DNA from: Bretschneidera sinensis
Taxonomy: Eukaryota > Streptophyta > Magnoliopsida > Brassicales > Akaniaceae
Direction: 5' to 3'
Length of the DNA: 64,000 nucleotides
Assembly (NCBI GenBank): GCA_023935145.1
Contig: CM043705.1
Span: 55,043,084-55,107,083, forward strand
Part shown: positions 43,898 through 56,346 of the stretch, in pieces
Layout: every line of letters begins with the position of its first letter
How positions within the stretch are numbered: position 1 is the stretch's first letter
Notes under the pieces: model-generated
The model's database searches: none
What the model saw: only the letters and a program-made list of their open reading frames with translations
Told to the model about the DNA's origin: nothing
Translations under genes and position numbers: made by a program

Positions 43898-44997
43898 GGG
43901 GGTGGTGCAGTCGAAGAGGTACCGGGTGCTGAAGGTAGGCAGTTAAGGATGGCCTGTAGCATTGCTTCCTATCGTGCAAACCGTGCCTCCAAACTATCTA
44001 TGTCCTGGCGCACGAGTGATGTAGTTACAGAGACCTTACCTCGGAAGGAGGACAACTCAGTGAGAAAGTGTTGGGACTCCGTAGGTCCCATATTCGGATG
44101 GTCTTACTCTCGCAATGGGCTAACTGCAGGGGTCTCTGTCTCTATACGATCTTTCTCAACCCTCTCAGCTACAGATGCAGGGGCTGAGAGTCCTCGAGGC
44201 ATGTGCAAGAGGCTATGTGTACATTGAGCCTTCCCAAAGAAGGGATGCTCTCGTACTGGTCCGTCGTTGGTGGTCCCCTTAATCCCTTTCTTCTTGAGGA
44301 TGTATGAGAGTAAGAATGGGAATGGGAGCCCCCATGCATTGGCCGTGGTGGTCTGACGACCATGGGCATGATCCCAAAATTTATACAGCTGGCTCCACAT
44401 AACAGTTGGGAGAGAGTACCAGTGGCTTCTGTGGAAGGCATACAATGTCTGTAGAAACTAGTCTCTCCTTTGTGTCTTGTGCCCCAATGGACACTCATTG
44501 CACTGGAGGATGGTTTCCATGAGCCAAAGCTGTGGAGACAACTTTGACCAGCTTGCTATGTTGTTGTGTCTATCAGCGTACTGGCCAGCGCACATATCCT
44601 CAATAATCGTGGACAAGTAAAAAGAGTCCGGCTGCTCCTAGATATCGGTGTCCTCCGGAGGGGACTCATCACAACAATGAAGAGTAGTGGCGATATCGGC
44701 ACTAGTCACCTCGATGGATATGCCCTGGACTGAGGAAGTCAATACTCTTGGTCTGCTGTAGTCAAAAGATAGTCGCTCATAGAAATGAACTACCAATTGG
44801 GTGTAAGCCGTCGAGCAGACTGGTTTAAAAAACCTCTTTAACCCGCGGTGTTTAAATGCTTGGATTGCCCATTGAGTGGCATCCATGTGCTTGAAGACTT
44901 CATCGATGACGAAAGTGGTTTCGAATAAGAGCTCTCTTTGCTCGAAGCTTTGCAGGGATAACTGGGCACGGCTGCTCAAGGCACAGGAGGTGGAAGT
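43898..44997 (-). pseudogene. ORF2 of element E (putative plant transposon protein)
   Basis: The reading begins near the MSSRAQLSLQ segment; the B1-type start MSKPS is lost by a small deletion. It contains LFETTFVIDEVFKHMDATQW, RGLKRFFKPVC, VEVTSADIATTLHC, NECPLGHKT, TTTANAWGLPFPFLLSYILK and an acidic tail, as in B1 and D. Stops near 44640, 44458 and 44108. The end is cut by the deletion that removed the 3' noncoding region. Function unknown. Confidence 0.7.
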
Positions 44998-45715
44998 GGA
45001 GTGTTTTAGGTTCTGTCAAAATTACGATCAGGCATGAATATGTGCGCTCGATCACACACTGGACTTTGCACTCGATCGCACACGGTCAGACTTTTTCTCG
45101 AATAGCTGATAGGCGACAGAAGACCAAGCTATGGTCTTGGGAATCCGAGTGTGTTCCTAACCTCCTATAAACAGAATAGTACCCAATCATACACAAGATA
45201 ACATATATATATAATGAAAGTGTAAATGAAATATTAAAATCCGTGTGTGAACAAAATGGGTTAACTTGTGTATGGAGGAAATGTGTAATGGGGAGGGGGA
45301 CGTGGCGGTGACAGTATGGTGGTGATGGTGGTTAGTGGTGATGGTTGGTGATGGTGGTGTGGTGGAGTTTCGGAGTCGAGAGTGTGAGAGTGATGGTCTG
45401 TAAACGGGAGAGTGCGAGTGAGAGGGTGTGAGTGAAATGTGAAGAAAGGGTGAGTGAGCTATTTAAATCTATCACAAGGCTGTTTGCCACACGTTCGCTC
45501 AATCGCACTCTTACACTCGAGCACACTGAATGATGCGCTCGATCGCAAAGCAGAATGCATGGACAAAATAATAACTTTACCAAGGTTGGAATGATAAAAC
45601 AAGAACAATACAACCTTACCTTGTGTTAGTGGCCACAGTACCACTAACCTTAATAGAGGTGCTTGAGCTGTATGGGTAATCAAATATGAATTGCTCAAGC
45701 ACTCTCCTGCTACAG
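44998..45715 (-). promoter_or_regulatory. Spacer upstream of ORF2 in E, with GATCGAGCGC clusters
   Basis: Clusters at 45043-45090 and 45493-45548, a TATATATATAAT sequence at about 45205-45216 and a CT-rich stretch (minus strand, about 45370-45460). Same order as in B1 and D. Confidence 0.45.
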
Positions 45716-46980
45716 TGCTACTTGTTTGGAAGGAAGCACTTAGAGTCCACCTCTTGTGGCTCCAGTGCTTGTATCTCAGTTGTATACTGTACAGATTCAA
45801 GTGCCAAGTCTTCATCTCTCGGAAGTAAGTTAGTATCGAGGTATGGCTTGGCTCTATGTCCATTTATTGTAAAGGACTGATTTTCGTTGGGACCACTCAC
45901 CTCTAAAGCACCATGAGGGAAGACCTTGGTGACCACATAAGGACCATACCATCAGGACTTGAGCTTGCCTGGGAACAGTCTTAGTCTTGAGTCGTATAGC
46001 AATACCTTTTGTCCCACATGAAACTCTTTCCTAACCAGTTGTTTGTTATGACAGGCTTTTGTCCGTTATTTGTAGAGTTTGGCATTTTCATAGGCATTAT
46101 ACCGTAGTTCTTCTAGCTCATTTAAATGCAGCTTCCTCTTCTCAACTACTTGTTTTATATCAAAATTGAACTGCTTTATGGCCCAATATGCCCGATGCTC
46201 TAATTCTACAGGGAGATGGCATGCTTTCCCAAAGACTAAGCGGTAGGGAAACATGCCAATTGGAGTCTTATAAGCTATCCGATATGCCCATAGAGCATCA
46301 TTTAGGCGCAGAGACCAATCCTTCCGATTAGGCTTCACTGTCCTCTCTAAAATTCCTTTGATCTCTTAGTTGCTCATATCCACTTGGCCACTGGTTTGGG
46401 GATGATAGGGGGGTGCCAACTTTGTGAGTGATCCCATATTTCTAGAGTAGTTCGGCAAAAGAGAGATGATGAAAGTGGCTGCCCCCATCACTGATGATTG
46501 CTCTTGGAGTCCCAAACCGCATAAATATGTTAGCCTGTAGAAACTTTACAACTACTTTGTGATCGTTAATTTTTGAGGGGACAGCCTTAACCCATTTGGA
46601 CACATAATCCACACCCACAAGAATATATAAATAACCAAAGGAATTGGGGAAAGGACCCATGAAATCAATGCCCCATACATCAAAAAGTTCTACTATATGG
46701 ATATTTTGTAGGGGCATCTGATTTCAAGAAGAGATGTTACTTGTCCGTTGGCATCTATCATATGAGCTGCAAAAAGAGAAAGCATCTTTAAACAGATTAG
46801 GCCAATAAAAATCAGATTGAAATACCTTAAGACCTGTTCATTTTGCCCCAAAATGTCCTCCACAAGCAAACTAATGGCAGTGTTGTAATAAGCTCAAGTG
46901 TTCCTTTTCTAAGACACATCGTCTGATGATTTGATCAGGGCAGAATTTGAAAAGGTAAGGGTCATCACAATGGTATTGTC
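45716..46980 (-). pseudogene. int: Integrase of element E (catalytic Glu changed)
   Basis: A degenerate zinc region (46980-46720), then the core with [10 protein letters not shown] (first D) and IISDGGSHF (second D) at 46717-46442, then a frame break and SGQVDMSN where the family has GQVEVSN, so the catalytic Glu reads Asp. [19 protein letters not shown] to [10 protein letters not shown] follows (46338-46066), then the C-terminal barrel with [20 protein letters not shown] and GPYVVTKVFPHGALEV, ending ALEPQEVDSKCFLPNK (45936-45718). This tail is what remains fused to protease in B1 and D. Confidence 0.88.
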
Positions 46981-47802
46981 TAGACAGAGATATCAGCCAC
47001 TTATTTTCTTATGTGGTCATGTCTGGGGAAAAGCCTTAGCAGTTAGATAATTTACAATATCAACATACCATGGAAGTTTTACCTCTAGTGCGAACAGTTG
47101 TTCATCAGGGAAGTACTCATTCAAAGGCAGCTCATTTTCATTATTCTCATAGGGTAGCCTTGACAAATGATCTGCAACCACATTCTCACTGCCTTTCTTG
47201 TCTTTGATCTCCAAATCAAATTCTTGTAATAGGAGTACCTATCTGATTAACCTAGGCTTTGCATCTTTCTTAGAAAATAGATATGCAGCATGGTCAGTGA
47301 ATACAATAACCTTAGAACTAATAAGATATGATCTAAACTTATCTAAAGCAAAAATAACAGCTAACAATTCTTTTTCAGTAGTAGAATAGTTAAGCTGAAC
47401 ATCATTTAAAGTTCTAAAAGCATAGTAAATAGCATGAGGTACCTTATTGACTCTTTGACCTAAGACAGCTCCCAAGGCGAAGTCACTGGCATCGCACATC
47501 AATTCGAATGGGAGATTCCAATTCGGTACCATCATTATCGGGGCAGAGGTGAGAACATCCCTCAATGTGTTAAAAGCTTGTACACAGTTATCATTCCGTT
47601 CAAACTTGGTATCTTTAGCCAACAACGCACAAAGAGGTCTTGAGATCTTGGAGAAATCCTTGATGAATCTTCTATAAAAACGGGCATGCCCGAGAAAGCT
47701 TCTAACACCATTGACTGTGAGAGGGGGAGGTAGCTTTGAAATAATATCTATTTTAGCCTTGTCTACCTCAATACCTTTGTTGGAGATGGAGTGACCCAAC
47801 AC
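46981..47802 (-). pseudogene. RNase H and linker, element E
   Basis: RT thumb VRSFLGHARFYRRFIKDFSKI, then RNase H FELMCDASDFALGAVLGQR, STTEKELLAVIFALDKFRSYL and TDHAA (47802-47239). A stop after PRLIR and then EIKDKKGSENVVADHLSRLP (47214-47017). Removes the RNA strand in cDNA synthesis. One stop and the absence of a few residues after TDHAA are the only defects seen. Confidence 0.88.
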
Positions 47803-48672
47803 AATGCCTTTTTAAACCATGAAGTGACATTTCTCCCAATTTAGCACTAAGTTACTTTCTTCACATCTCTTTAGGACACTCTCCAAATGACTTAGGCATT
47901 CATCAAAATTGGAACCAAAGACACTGAAGTCATTCATGAATACCTCAATGTATTTCTCTACCATATCGGAAAATATGCTCATCATACATCTTTGAAAAGT
48001 GGCTAGTGCATTGCATAATTCAAATGGCATCCTCCGATAAACAAATGTACTAAAAGGGCATGTGAAGGTAGTCTTTTCTTAATCTTCAGGTGCTATAGCA
48101 ATTTGGTTATACCCACTGTACCCATCCAAGAAGCAGTAATAGCTGTGACCGGCTAATCTCTCTAACATCTGATCAATGAATGGCAGGGGGAAATGATCTT
48201 TTATGGTTACTTTGTTCAATTTTCGGTAATCAATACATACCCTCCAACCCGTTGTTTTTCTTGTAGGTATGAGCTCTTCATTTTCATTTTTTACAATGGT
48301 AATCCCACTCTTTTTAGGCACAACTTGGACTGGACTCACCCATTTACTGTCTGATATAGGGTAGATAATGCCAACATCTAGTAGCTTCAATACCTCAGCC
48401 TTTCACCCATTGCTGTTGATTAACCCATTTACTGTGTGGGTTAAGTCTTCTTTGAGCATCTCGAGTGGGCCTTGCTTCATCTTCAAGGTAGATACTATGC
48501 ATGCACTTGGCTAGACTTATCCCCTTTATGTCAGCAATGGTCCATCCAATGGCAGATTTATGCTCCCTAAGAACTCTTAACAACTTCTCTTCTTCTCCAC
48601 TACTCAAATTAGCAGCTACAATCACAGGTAAAGTCTTCTTGTCACCCAAATAGGCATACATTAAATGCTTGG
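47803..48672 (-). pseudogene. Reverse transcriptase of element E (FMND at the active site)
   Basis: The linker (48886-48395 frame) ends KSAIGWTIADIKGI, then a frame break. The fingers contain GIIYPISDSKWVSPVQVVPK, WRVCIDYRKLN, FCFLDGYSGYNQI with the first catalytic Asp (48390-48079), a stop, and MPFELCNALATFQRCM with IEVFMNDFSVFG (48030-47812). The catalytic FMDD of family A reads FMND here (GAT to AAT), which would abolish activity. A stop near 47814 follows. Confidence 0.9.
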
Positions 48673-49400
48673 GCAGCTGCTTTAATTTCAATGTTGGTGC
48701 CTGGATAATGGATGGAAGAAGAGTAGTATTAGTAGGTATGAGAGATTCAAATAGAGGAGTATACTTACTTGAGTGTTTTGCAGAGGTCTCAAGGAGGTGC
48801 ACAGCTGTGATGATGTCATCAGTAACATCTTCAGGTTCTTGCTCAATCTCCACCTCCGTAAAGCTATGGGTAATAGTAGTTTCCAATGGATCAATGTGCT
48901 GGACCTGAAAAGCTTACTCGACAAAATTTTGTATCATACATACATTAAAGCATTCCAAATCATCTTGAGGCAGTTTTAATGCATCAAATATTTTAAATTC
49001 TATTTTCTCACCATTGATCTTCATACTCACTACGCTTTTTTCACACAAATCTTAGTATCAGCAGTTCTCATGAAGGGTCTCCCTAATATGATGGGCAGGG
49101 GTAATGGCATAGGGCATTCCTCTATATCTAGCATAATGAAATCAGCAGGTAAAATGAACTCTCCCACCTTAACTAGGACGTCTTCAAGAATACCCCTAGG
49201 TCTTTTGATACTCTTATCTGCCAACAGTAAGGTAATGGAAGTCGGTTGCAGCTCCCCTAAACCTAGGGTTTCAAATACTGTGTATGGTAGCAAGTTTACA
49301 CCTGCTCCCAAATCTAGTAATGCTCTCAAACAGCTGATCACCTATCTACAGGGAATAGTAAAACTACTCGGATCTTTCAATTTTGGTGGGAATTTTCTTA
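48673..49400 (-). pseudogene. Protease and protease-RT linker, element E
   Basis: ALLDLGAGVNLLPYTVFETL (active-site DLGAG, usually DLGAS), SIKRPRGILEDVLVKVGEF and LPLPIILGRPFMRTADT (49341-49030). A frame break precedes it around 49345-49400 and another follows near 49030. The linker at 48886-48673 (EIEQEPEDVTDDIITAVHLL ... SSKYTPL ... LKLKQL) marks the upstream edge of the deletion seen in B1 and D. Confidence 0.85.
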
Positions 49401-51086
49401 ATAGCACAACTTATGAGTGCAACAATCTTTTAGAAACTTAGCATAAGCAGGTATTTGGTGAATTGCATCTAATATAGGAATGTTAATTTCAACTTTCCAC
49501 AAGGTTTCAAAAATATCAGTCAGTTTATTGTCTTTATTTTGTTTTACTAACCTTTGTAGGAAAGGTGGTGCATTCATCTTCTCCATCTCACTTACCTTTG
49601 ATGCCGATGGTTTCTCTACAGAGGCTCTTTCAGACTCATCAGACCCTATCACCTTGACATTCCTCAAGGTTGTGACAACTTTTAGTTGTTGATGCCCCCC
49701 AGAGTTGGGTAGTGTTTGAGCTGGAAGCTCACCTTGCTTTCTGCCACTTAGCTCTTTAGCCAATTGTCCCATTTGTACCTCTAGCCGTTGGATGGCTTGT
49801 TCATGTTTTGCTGTGGTTTGTCTTAGTTCAGTTCGAAACTGTTTTTCATCCGCCATGAACTGATCTTGTGAGGTCATTAATTGTTGATGTTGATTGGACA
49901 ATTGTCTCACAAGACTTTCGAGGTCGTTTTTCTTTGGTTCGGGAGCAGTATGAGCAGTGGGCTGGGAGTTTCTTTGCTGCCCTTGCTGGTTAAAGGTATT
50001 TTGATTGTTGTTCCAAGAGAAATTTGGGTGGTTTCGCCATCCAGGGTTATAAGTGTTTGCATATGGGTTGTTCTTTGGTGGATAGTTGTTAGGCCCCATA
50101 TAATTTTCTTGTTCTGGATCTGCAGATGAATACAAAAGATAAGTATCAATATTATAATTGAATTGGGAACATATCGCACATACCTAGAGTGGTGTAGCTG
50201 GCAGGTTAGATGAGGTATTCTGAGCAGCCATGGCTTTAACCAACAGGTCTAGTTTCCTCTCCACAGCAGCTATTTGAGGAGAAGATCCTCCGTTTAAATT
50301 TACCTCATACATACCCTTTCTCTTGGTTACATGTCTACCTCGAGAGGAGAACTGCTGAGTGTGTTCGCTTAGGGTTTCGAAGAGTTCCATAACTTCTTCA
50401 TTGCTTTTCTCCATTAGCACTCCTCCACAACCTGAATCAACAATACTTTTGTTAGTATCACTCAAACCTTCATAAAAAGCTTGTACCTGTTCATCTTGAG
50501 GTAGGTTGTGATGTGGGCATTTGAGTAGCAGCTCGTTGAAATGTCCCCACGCTTCGAAGAAGAGGTCCCCATCCTTTTGTTGGAAGGACTGAATCTCCTT
50601 CCTCATTTGCCTCGTCTTTTGGGCTGGGATAGAAACTGCAGGCAAAGAATTGTACCACAGTTTAGCATTATCTTTTAAGGAAAATGGGAATAGAATTAAC
50701 CTTATTCCTTCTTAGTCTAGGCCTCGGATATGCTGGAACTTGCAAAAATCAAAGAATTCTTGAAGGTGCAAATGTGGATCCTCATTAGGTGTACCCCTAA
50801 AGTGAGTCAAAGCACTCAATATTTGCGGAGATATGTAATAGTTGCCTTCCGCCTCAGATTAATATACAATACATGATGGCTGATCAAGGTTCCGTGGGAT
50901 GAAGGATTGCTTCATCGGTACTCGTGCAGGTAGTTGCTGGTTTTCGAGTTGTTCTACCATTGGTGCTTCGTTCTCGAATTCTTCTTTGTTCTCCTCGAAG
51001 TTGTTTCTAAGCCTTTGTTGGATGGTCCGCTCAATCTCGGGATCGAGGGGAATGAATGTTGGATGTCGGGATCGAAGTCCGTGCAT
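49401..51086 (-). pseudogene. gag: Gag of element E
   Basis: Starts MHGLRSRHPTFIPLDPEIER (51086) and is open to 50859; after a few stops it has HFRGTPNEDPHLHLQEFFDF. A deletion near 50630 removes the TWEELASKFLRKFF block before PAQKTRQMRKEIQSFQQ. The rest follows: KCPHHNLPQDEQVQAFYEGL, a zinc knuckle region with the first Cys pair damaged, NPYANTYNPGWRNHPNFSW (50135 onward), a glutamine-rich coil and TLRNVKVIGSDES, running into protease sequence VEINIPILDAIHQIPAYAKF. Capsid protein; defective. Confidence 0.87.
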
Positions 51087-51366
51087 GAATCGGGTAAAAC
51101 AACTTTAGTGCAGCAGTTCAACACTGCTGCTCAGGTAACTCTCTGCCTTAATTGCGCTCGATCGCACAAGAGGGTATGCTCGATCGCAAGTGTCACAGAA
51201 AGTTCTGCTGATGCCCTGAAACAGAAAAGAAATCGATTAGGGTTTGACGAAAATAAAAAAAATAAAGATGATAAACAGAAACTCAAATTTTTAGAAAAAT
51301 TAAAGTAAAATAGAATAATGATGATTAAACTAAACGAAAATAATTCTAAAAGGAAATTTAGCTCAA

Positions 51367-51384
51367 TCCCCGGCAACGGCGCCA
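51367..51384 (-). other. Primer binding site, tRNA-Asp (element E)
   Basis: TGGCGCCGTTGCCGGGGA on the minus strand, exact; 6 nt from the LTR. The leader (51120-51366) has two copies of the GATCGAGCGC motif at 51149-51190. Confidence 0.95.
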
Positions 51385-51390
51385 AAAACT

Positions 51391-52704
51391 TGTTGTGTGT
51401 TTATCTACCTAAATAAATAAGTAAATAACCGTACAGTTTTACTTGCAAGTGCACAAGATCAATAGTAGCATAGTGTGCAAGTGCGAGATCATCTCCACAG
51501 GGATTAGTGAATTTCGGTTTTAGAATCAGTTTCTAAAATAAAAGATAGAAATAACAGTTGAGTGTGATTTTAATAATAATAAGGACATAGGGCTTTGATA
51601 TTCACCTCTAATTATACTTTCCCAACGAGTAATATGTCAATGCACTAGCCTTATCGTGAATACCTAATGGTTGCCAACCTAAGGGCATGGTATCTACTCC
51701 TTAAGCTATTGATTTCCCTAAGCACCGAGTTAGGCATGGTATCTACTCTAACTCTTTTTAAGGGATTCAGCATGGTATCTACTGAGTTGTTCCTTAAGAA
51801 AGCATAAGATTTATGGAAATCGACAACCACATGAGATCTAGGGCATGGTATCTACTCCCGATTTTCCATGTTGATTAACCCAAGAATCCAGTGTGGATTT
51901 CTTTTGTTACTATTGTCAGACCTAAGACTCGGTCATCCAAATTGGTCTAACTAACTAATCTATATCACATGTACATATTGATCAGACATATACATATGAG
52001 GAATTTAAATAAATACATGCATTAATCAAGTTAAGCATCATAATCAAGGCTATTGTAAAGATAATCAATGAATGTATATATGGGAAAACATAACTAGGGC
52101 TTCAATTAAGCCCTATAAAGAGTTAGTTACACATACTGTCTAAGATAAGCATCATAACATAAATTAAACATAAATATAAAATCCGAAGAATACTGTGGAG
52201 ACGGGTTGTCAATCCTCTCCAAAGCCTACAACTCTGAGCTAAGCAAAAGATAAAAGAAGAGATGTCTTTTGTGTGTGTTTACAGATGTATTTATAGGGTT
52301 TGAATAACCCTAGAAGACTTTGGAAACCCTAAACTTCCTAAAACGCAAAACCTCCTCTATTTACAAAACTGGTTCTACCGTTTTACTGTTCACGCCCGTA
52401 TATGTGCACTCGATCGCATTCGTTGTACGCTCGATCGAAAGGCTGCACTCGATCCTTTTTGTGTGCACACGAGCGCTTATGCACTCGATCACACCCAATA
52501 GTGCGCTCGATCGCACTTTAGCCAGCAGCTGCTCCAAGATTTCAAGATTTCTTCCTTTAGGTGCCAAAAATGCTTCTTTTTCTCCAAGACCCTATAAAAA
52601 CATGTGAAACACATAAATGAAGTAAAATGGACTAAATTAACATAACTATGGACTTAAGAAATATAAATAAAGGGGCTTAAATATGAATATTTAAGCACCT
52701 ATCA
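51391..52704 (-). repeat. 5' LTR of element E
   Basis: 1314 bp, TGATAGGTGC to ...ACAACA. U3 motifs 52405-52516, TATA box near 52290, hairpin array 51678-51870 (the 3' arm of HP2 is partly lost here). Followed by ATAAC. Confidence 0.95.
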
Positions 52705-52976
52705 ATAACTTAGCAATTTTAAGGTCAAAAAAGTAGATAACTTAGGTAACGAACGAGGCGGGTTTACCATCACGTCACGGCCGTTTAGTAGAATGTAACG
52801 GATAAGACGAACTCACAAAGTATATAACTTAGTGGTTTTACTTTCATAAATTATTTAGTTTCTATTTTGGTTTACATATATATTTGACCATGTTATCTGC
52901 TATATATAGGATCCAGTTGCAGAGGAGCATGCTAACCATATGGACTCCAATGGTGACACACCCCTGGCTAACCTTT
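52705..52976 (+). pseudogene. CACTA second gene, last exon, and right part of the tandem array
   Basis: The 160-bp repeat resumes to about 52845. After an acceptor (TATATATAG) the plus strand reads DPVAEEHANHMDSNGDTPLANL and a TAG at about 52974, a typical end for this gene type. The exon is assigned by position and style, not by an identified domain. Confidence 0.55.
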
Positions 52977-53500
52977 AGTTTTATTTTTAGACATTTGTAT
53001 TTTGAGTTTTTGGAATATTCTATTATTTTTTAAGGGGGGAATATTCAATTATCGATTGTATTTTCATTCGTATATTATATTTTTTTAATTTACGGAATAT
53101 TTTCTTTTCTCGATTTCATTGTATTATGTATTTTTAAATATATTTGAAGCATATTGAATATGTTTTAACAGATAAATCGAAAAAACAAATAAAAATATTT
53201 AGAAATTAATTACTTTCAGCGATGAATAGTATTGCACATTAATACCAAGGGATTGCTATCGTCGATGATCTTTAATATCACTGAGGGATAAATCCGTCAG
53301 TGTTGAGCTTATTCCATTTTTTAAATTTTTTTTTAAAAATAACTCTTATCTGTCAGTGATAAGTACTATTATTATCGACGGGCCATCCCTCGATGTTGGT
53401 CAGATTATTTTATTATTATTTTAAAAATGACCAAAAAATAATTTTTTTAAAAAACACTATCACTGAGGGACTTTTCCCTCGGTGATAACCTATCACCAAG
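52977..53500. repeat. CACTA-type subterminal inverted repeats
   Basis: Three short foldbacks: CACTGAGGGAT/ATCCGTCAGTG (53278-53305), GTCAGTGATA/TATCGACGGG region (53354-53385) and TATCACTGAGGGA/TCCCTCGGTGATA (53457-53487). GAGGGA/CGGTGA blocks of this kind line the ends of CACTA elements. No CACTA terminus found; the end may be lost at the LTR of F. 52977-53228 holds nothing else that I can see. Confidence 0.6.
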
Positions 53501-53507
53501 GGAATAA

Positions 53508-54670
53508 TGTTAGGGTATATTTTTCCTTTGTTAAATTTATTTGTTACTTATAAAAGAAAAAATCTTTACTATTTTACCCTTACCCTTAAATTACAAATAC
53601 AAATCTTTAATTTTAAAAGAAAAATATCAAGGAAAAACTAAAATTTGAATGGTCAACACAATAGGGCTCGAGATGATCATCGTCGCTTTCTATCCGGCGA
53701 GATTTGAAGTGATGCGGCTGAATCTCTTAAAATTTGTCTTGGAGGGTGTCGGTGATGTGGAGGATGGCAACAGATAGTTGTAAAATTTGCAGGGTTATAT
53801 AGTAATTTTACAGCGAAGAAAGAATGAATCAATTACGAAGAACCAAACAGGAAGGAAGGATTTTGACTAATAAATCTTATGGTTTTTGGTAGTTAAGGAT
53901 GATATAAATGTTGAATTAACCTTAGTCTGCGATATAGGTATAAATTTTATCTAGTAGAGAAAAGATAGCTATGCATAAATAGTTAATGAATTACTGTCAA
54001 AAGGTAACTAAATTTCTAGAGTTAATTGCAAAAATCACCTTGTACTTTTGGCCTTTGTCTCAACTAGCTCTTTGTACTTCTTTGTGAAACATTGTCACTA
54101 TAATTTACGATTATGCTTGAGATTTATTTTTATTAACCATTTTGCCATTGGGAAGTTATGATTCTACCATTGATTTTAAATTTACAACTTTACCATTAGT
54201 TATTTACGATTCTATCATCAATTAAAATTTACAATTTTGCCATTAATTATTTACAATTCTACCACCCACCTTTTAGCATATAAAATTTACGGTTTTGCCA
54301 TTCTTTATTTACAATTCTACCACTTCATAATTACAGTTTTTTCATTTTCTCTTAAAAGTATATTTTCATCTTTTCTTCCTTCCAAAAATGTTTCTAAAAA
54401 TTATATTTTCTTCCATCAACTTTTTTGATTATTTTCCTCAACCTCGTTCCACATTTTTCTTCAAAATTCTTTCATTTCAACTTCCAAATTCTTAATTTTC
54501 AGTATTTTCTTTTTCAAAAAGTTTAACTCTTTTCAACAAAATTTTCAATATCATCTTTCAAATATTATTTCAAATCAATACTAAATCTTTCATCTATGGA
54601 TTATTTAATTCAATATAATATGTAAAATTACTTCTTTACTCTTATTTTATGAACACAGGTATTACAACTC
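53508..54670 (-). repeat. 3' LTR of element F (left boundary uncertain)
   Basis: The right end, TGTAATACCTGTG on the minus strand, is similar over about 110 bp to the end of the C LTR. The left end is a guess at a TGTTAGG; sequence at 54010-54330 has a loose repeat of TTTACAATTCTACCA type. Confidence 0.4.
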
Positions 54671-56346
54671 TACCCATCTTATAACAATTTCATCCCCGAA
54701 ATTTCCTTACCTAACTCATGAAAAAGATAGGGTAATCTTTCATCATTCTTGTCTCATGCTCCCAAATAATTTCTTTAGCATATTTATTCTGCCATAACAC
54801 TTGAACTAAAGGAATAATTTTATTATGCAAGACTTGTTCCTTTTTGTCCAAGATTTTGAGTGGTACTTGCATAAATATCAAATCTTCGTGAAGTTTTACA
54901 TCCTGACTCGGAATACTATGGGATTCATCATGTAAACACCTTCTCAAAAGTGAAACATGAAACACATTATGCAATTACTTTAACTTCGGAGGCAAATCCA
55001 ATTTATATGTTACTAATCCAACTTTCTCAATCACCTCATAGGGCCCCACAAATCTCTAACTAAACTTTCTTTTCTTTTTAAATCTTAATACACTCTTCTA
55101 CGGAGATATCTTCAAATACACCCAGTTACTAACCTAAAACTTAAGAGGTCGTCTTCTATTATCAGCATATATTTTTTGTCTGTTCTATGCTGCTATAATG
55201 TTCTCTCCAACCAGTTTCATCATCTCAATAGTCAAATTTACCATTTCCGGACCAAATATCTTTCTCTCTCCAACCTTTTCCCAACATATTGGAGTTCTGC
55301 ACCTTCTTCCATCTAAAGTCTCAAATGGTGACATCCTAATATGAACTTGATATTGATTATTGTATGTAAATTCAATCAAAGGTAAATAAACATCCTAACT
55401 CACTGAAAAACTCAATACACTTGCCCTCTACATATCTTCCAGTATTCTTATGATTCTCTCTATCTGCCTATCAGTTTGAGGATGAAAAGTTGTACTAAAC
55501 TGCAACTGTATACCCATAACATTCTGAAAACCCCTCCAAAATCTAGAAGTAAACCTAGAATCTCTATCTGATACAATGCTCAAAGGTACTCCATGTAATA
55601 TCACAATCTTAGCTACATACCACTCAGGACACTTTTCAAGAATCTAGGTAGTTTTAATAGGAAGGAAATGCGAAGACTTAGAAATTCTATCCACTATAAC
55701 CCATACAGCATCATGACCTCTCTAGGTACGGGGAAAACCAGAAACCAAATCCATACTAACATTCTTCCATGACCATTTAGGTACCGAATATCTATTCTCA
55801 AACTTCACCTGTTCACAAATCAAACATCTAGAAATATACACAGCTACATCCTTATTTATCCCTAACCACCAATAATTCTGTCTCAACCTCCTATACATCT
55901 TTTTATTACCCGGGTACATAGAATACACAGAATCATGAGCCCCTTTTAGTATCTCCTTTCTCACCTCAACATCATTAGGAACACAAACTCTATATCCCAA
56001 TACCACCATACCATCATCCCTAATTCTGAACTCAGTCTGCTTCCCACTCAACACTTATTGTCTGATCTTCTCTATCCCTTCATCTTTACTATGTGTCGCT
56101 AACAGGCGATTAATAATAGAAGATTGTATCATCATATTTGCCATTAATACTCCTCTATCGCTGATACTCAACAGCATTCTCATCTCTCTCAATTCTATCA
56201 TCAAATTCATATCATGACTCCCAATAGCAACTAATCTCCTTATAGACTTTCTACTCAATGTATCAGCTACTACATTAGCCTTCCCTGGATGATAATGAAT
56301 TGTACAGTCATAGTCACTAATCAACTCTATCCACCTCCTCTGCCTC
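54671..56346 (-). pseudogene. Integrase, C-terminal chromodomain-type region and RNase H end of element F
   Basis: RNase H end [20 protein letters not shown] and [11 protein letters not shown] (56393-56055), zinc domain HDSVYSMYPGNKKMYRRLRQ and NYWWLGINKDVAVYISRCLIC (56054-55722), core in pieces, AYNNQYQVHIRMSPFETL with GRRCRTPICW (55379-55185), and the C-terminal VFHVSLLRRCLHDES to QVPLKILDKKEQVL and IPLVQVLWQNK (54974-54711), as in Tekay chromodomain tails. Many stops between. Integrase would target the element to heterochromatin. Confidence 0.82.
56342..56346 (+). other. Target-site duplication of the solo LTR, left copy
   Basis: GCCTC, identical to 57871-57875. Confidence 0.88.

Larger units (their letters stand above)
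42810..52704 (-). mobile_element. Element E: Athila-like family B with full pol, inserted in the CACTA element
   Basis: 9.9 kb, minus strand: 5' LTR 51391-52704, primer site, gag, protease, RT, RNase H, integrase, motif clusters, ORF2, truncated 3' LTR 42810-43897. It represents the autonomous layout of family B, although stops, frameshifts, an altered RT box (FMND), an integrase E-to-D change and a deletion of the polypurine tract show it is inactive. Perfect 5-bp target duplication. Confidence 0.95.

Noticed and set aside
45332..45863. Minus-strand frames upstream of ORF2 in E
   Set aside because: Out-of-frame readings of the integrase tail and of the CT-rich spacer.
54010..54330. TTTACAATTCTACCA repeats as a satellite
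   Set aside because: Too irregular and short; probably LTR sequence of F.
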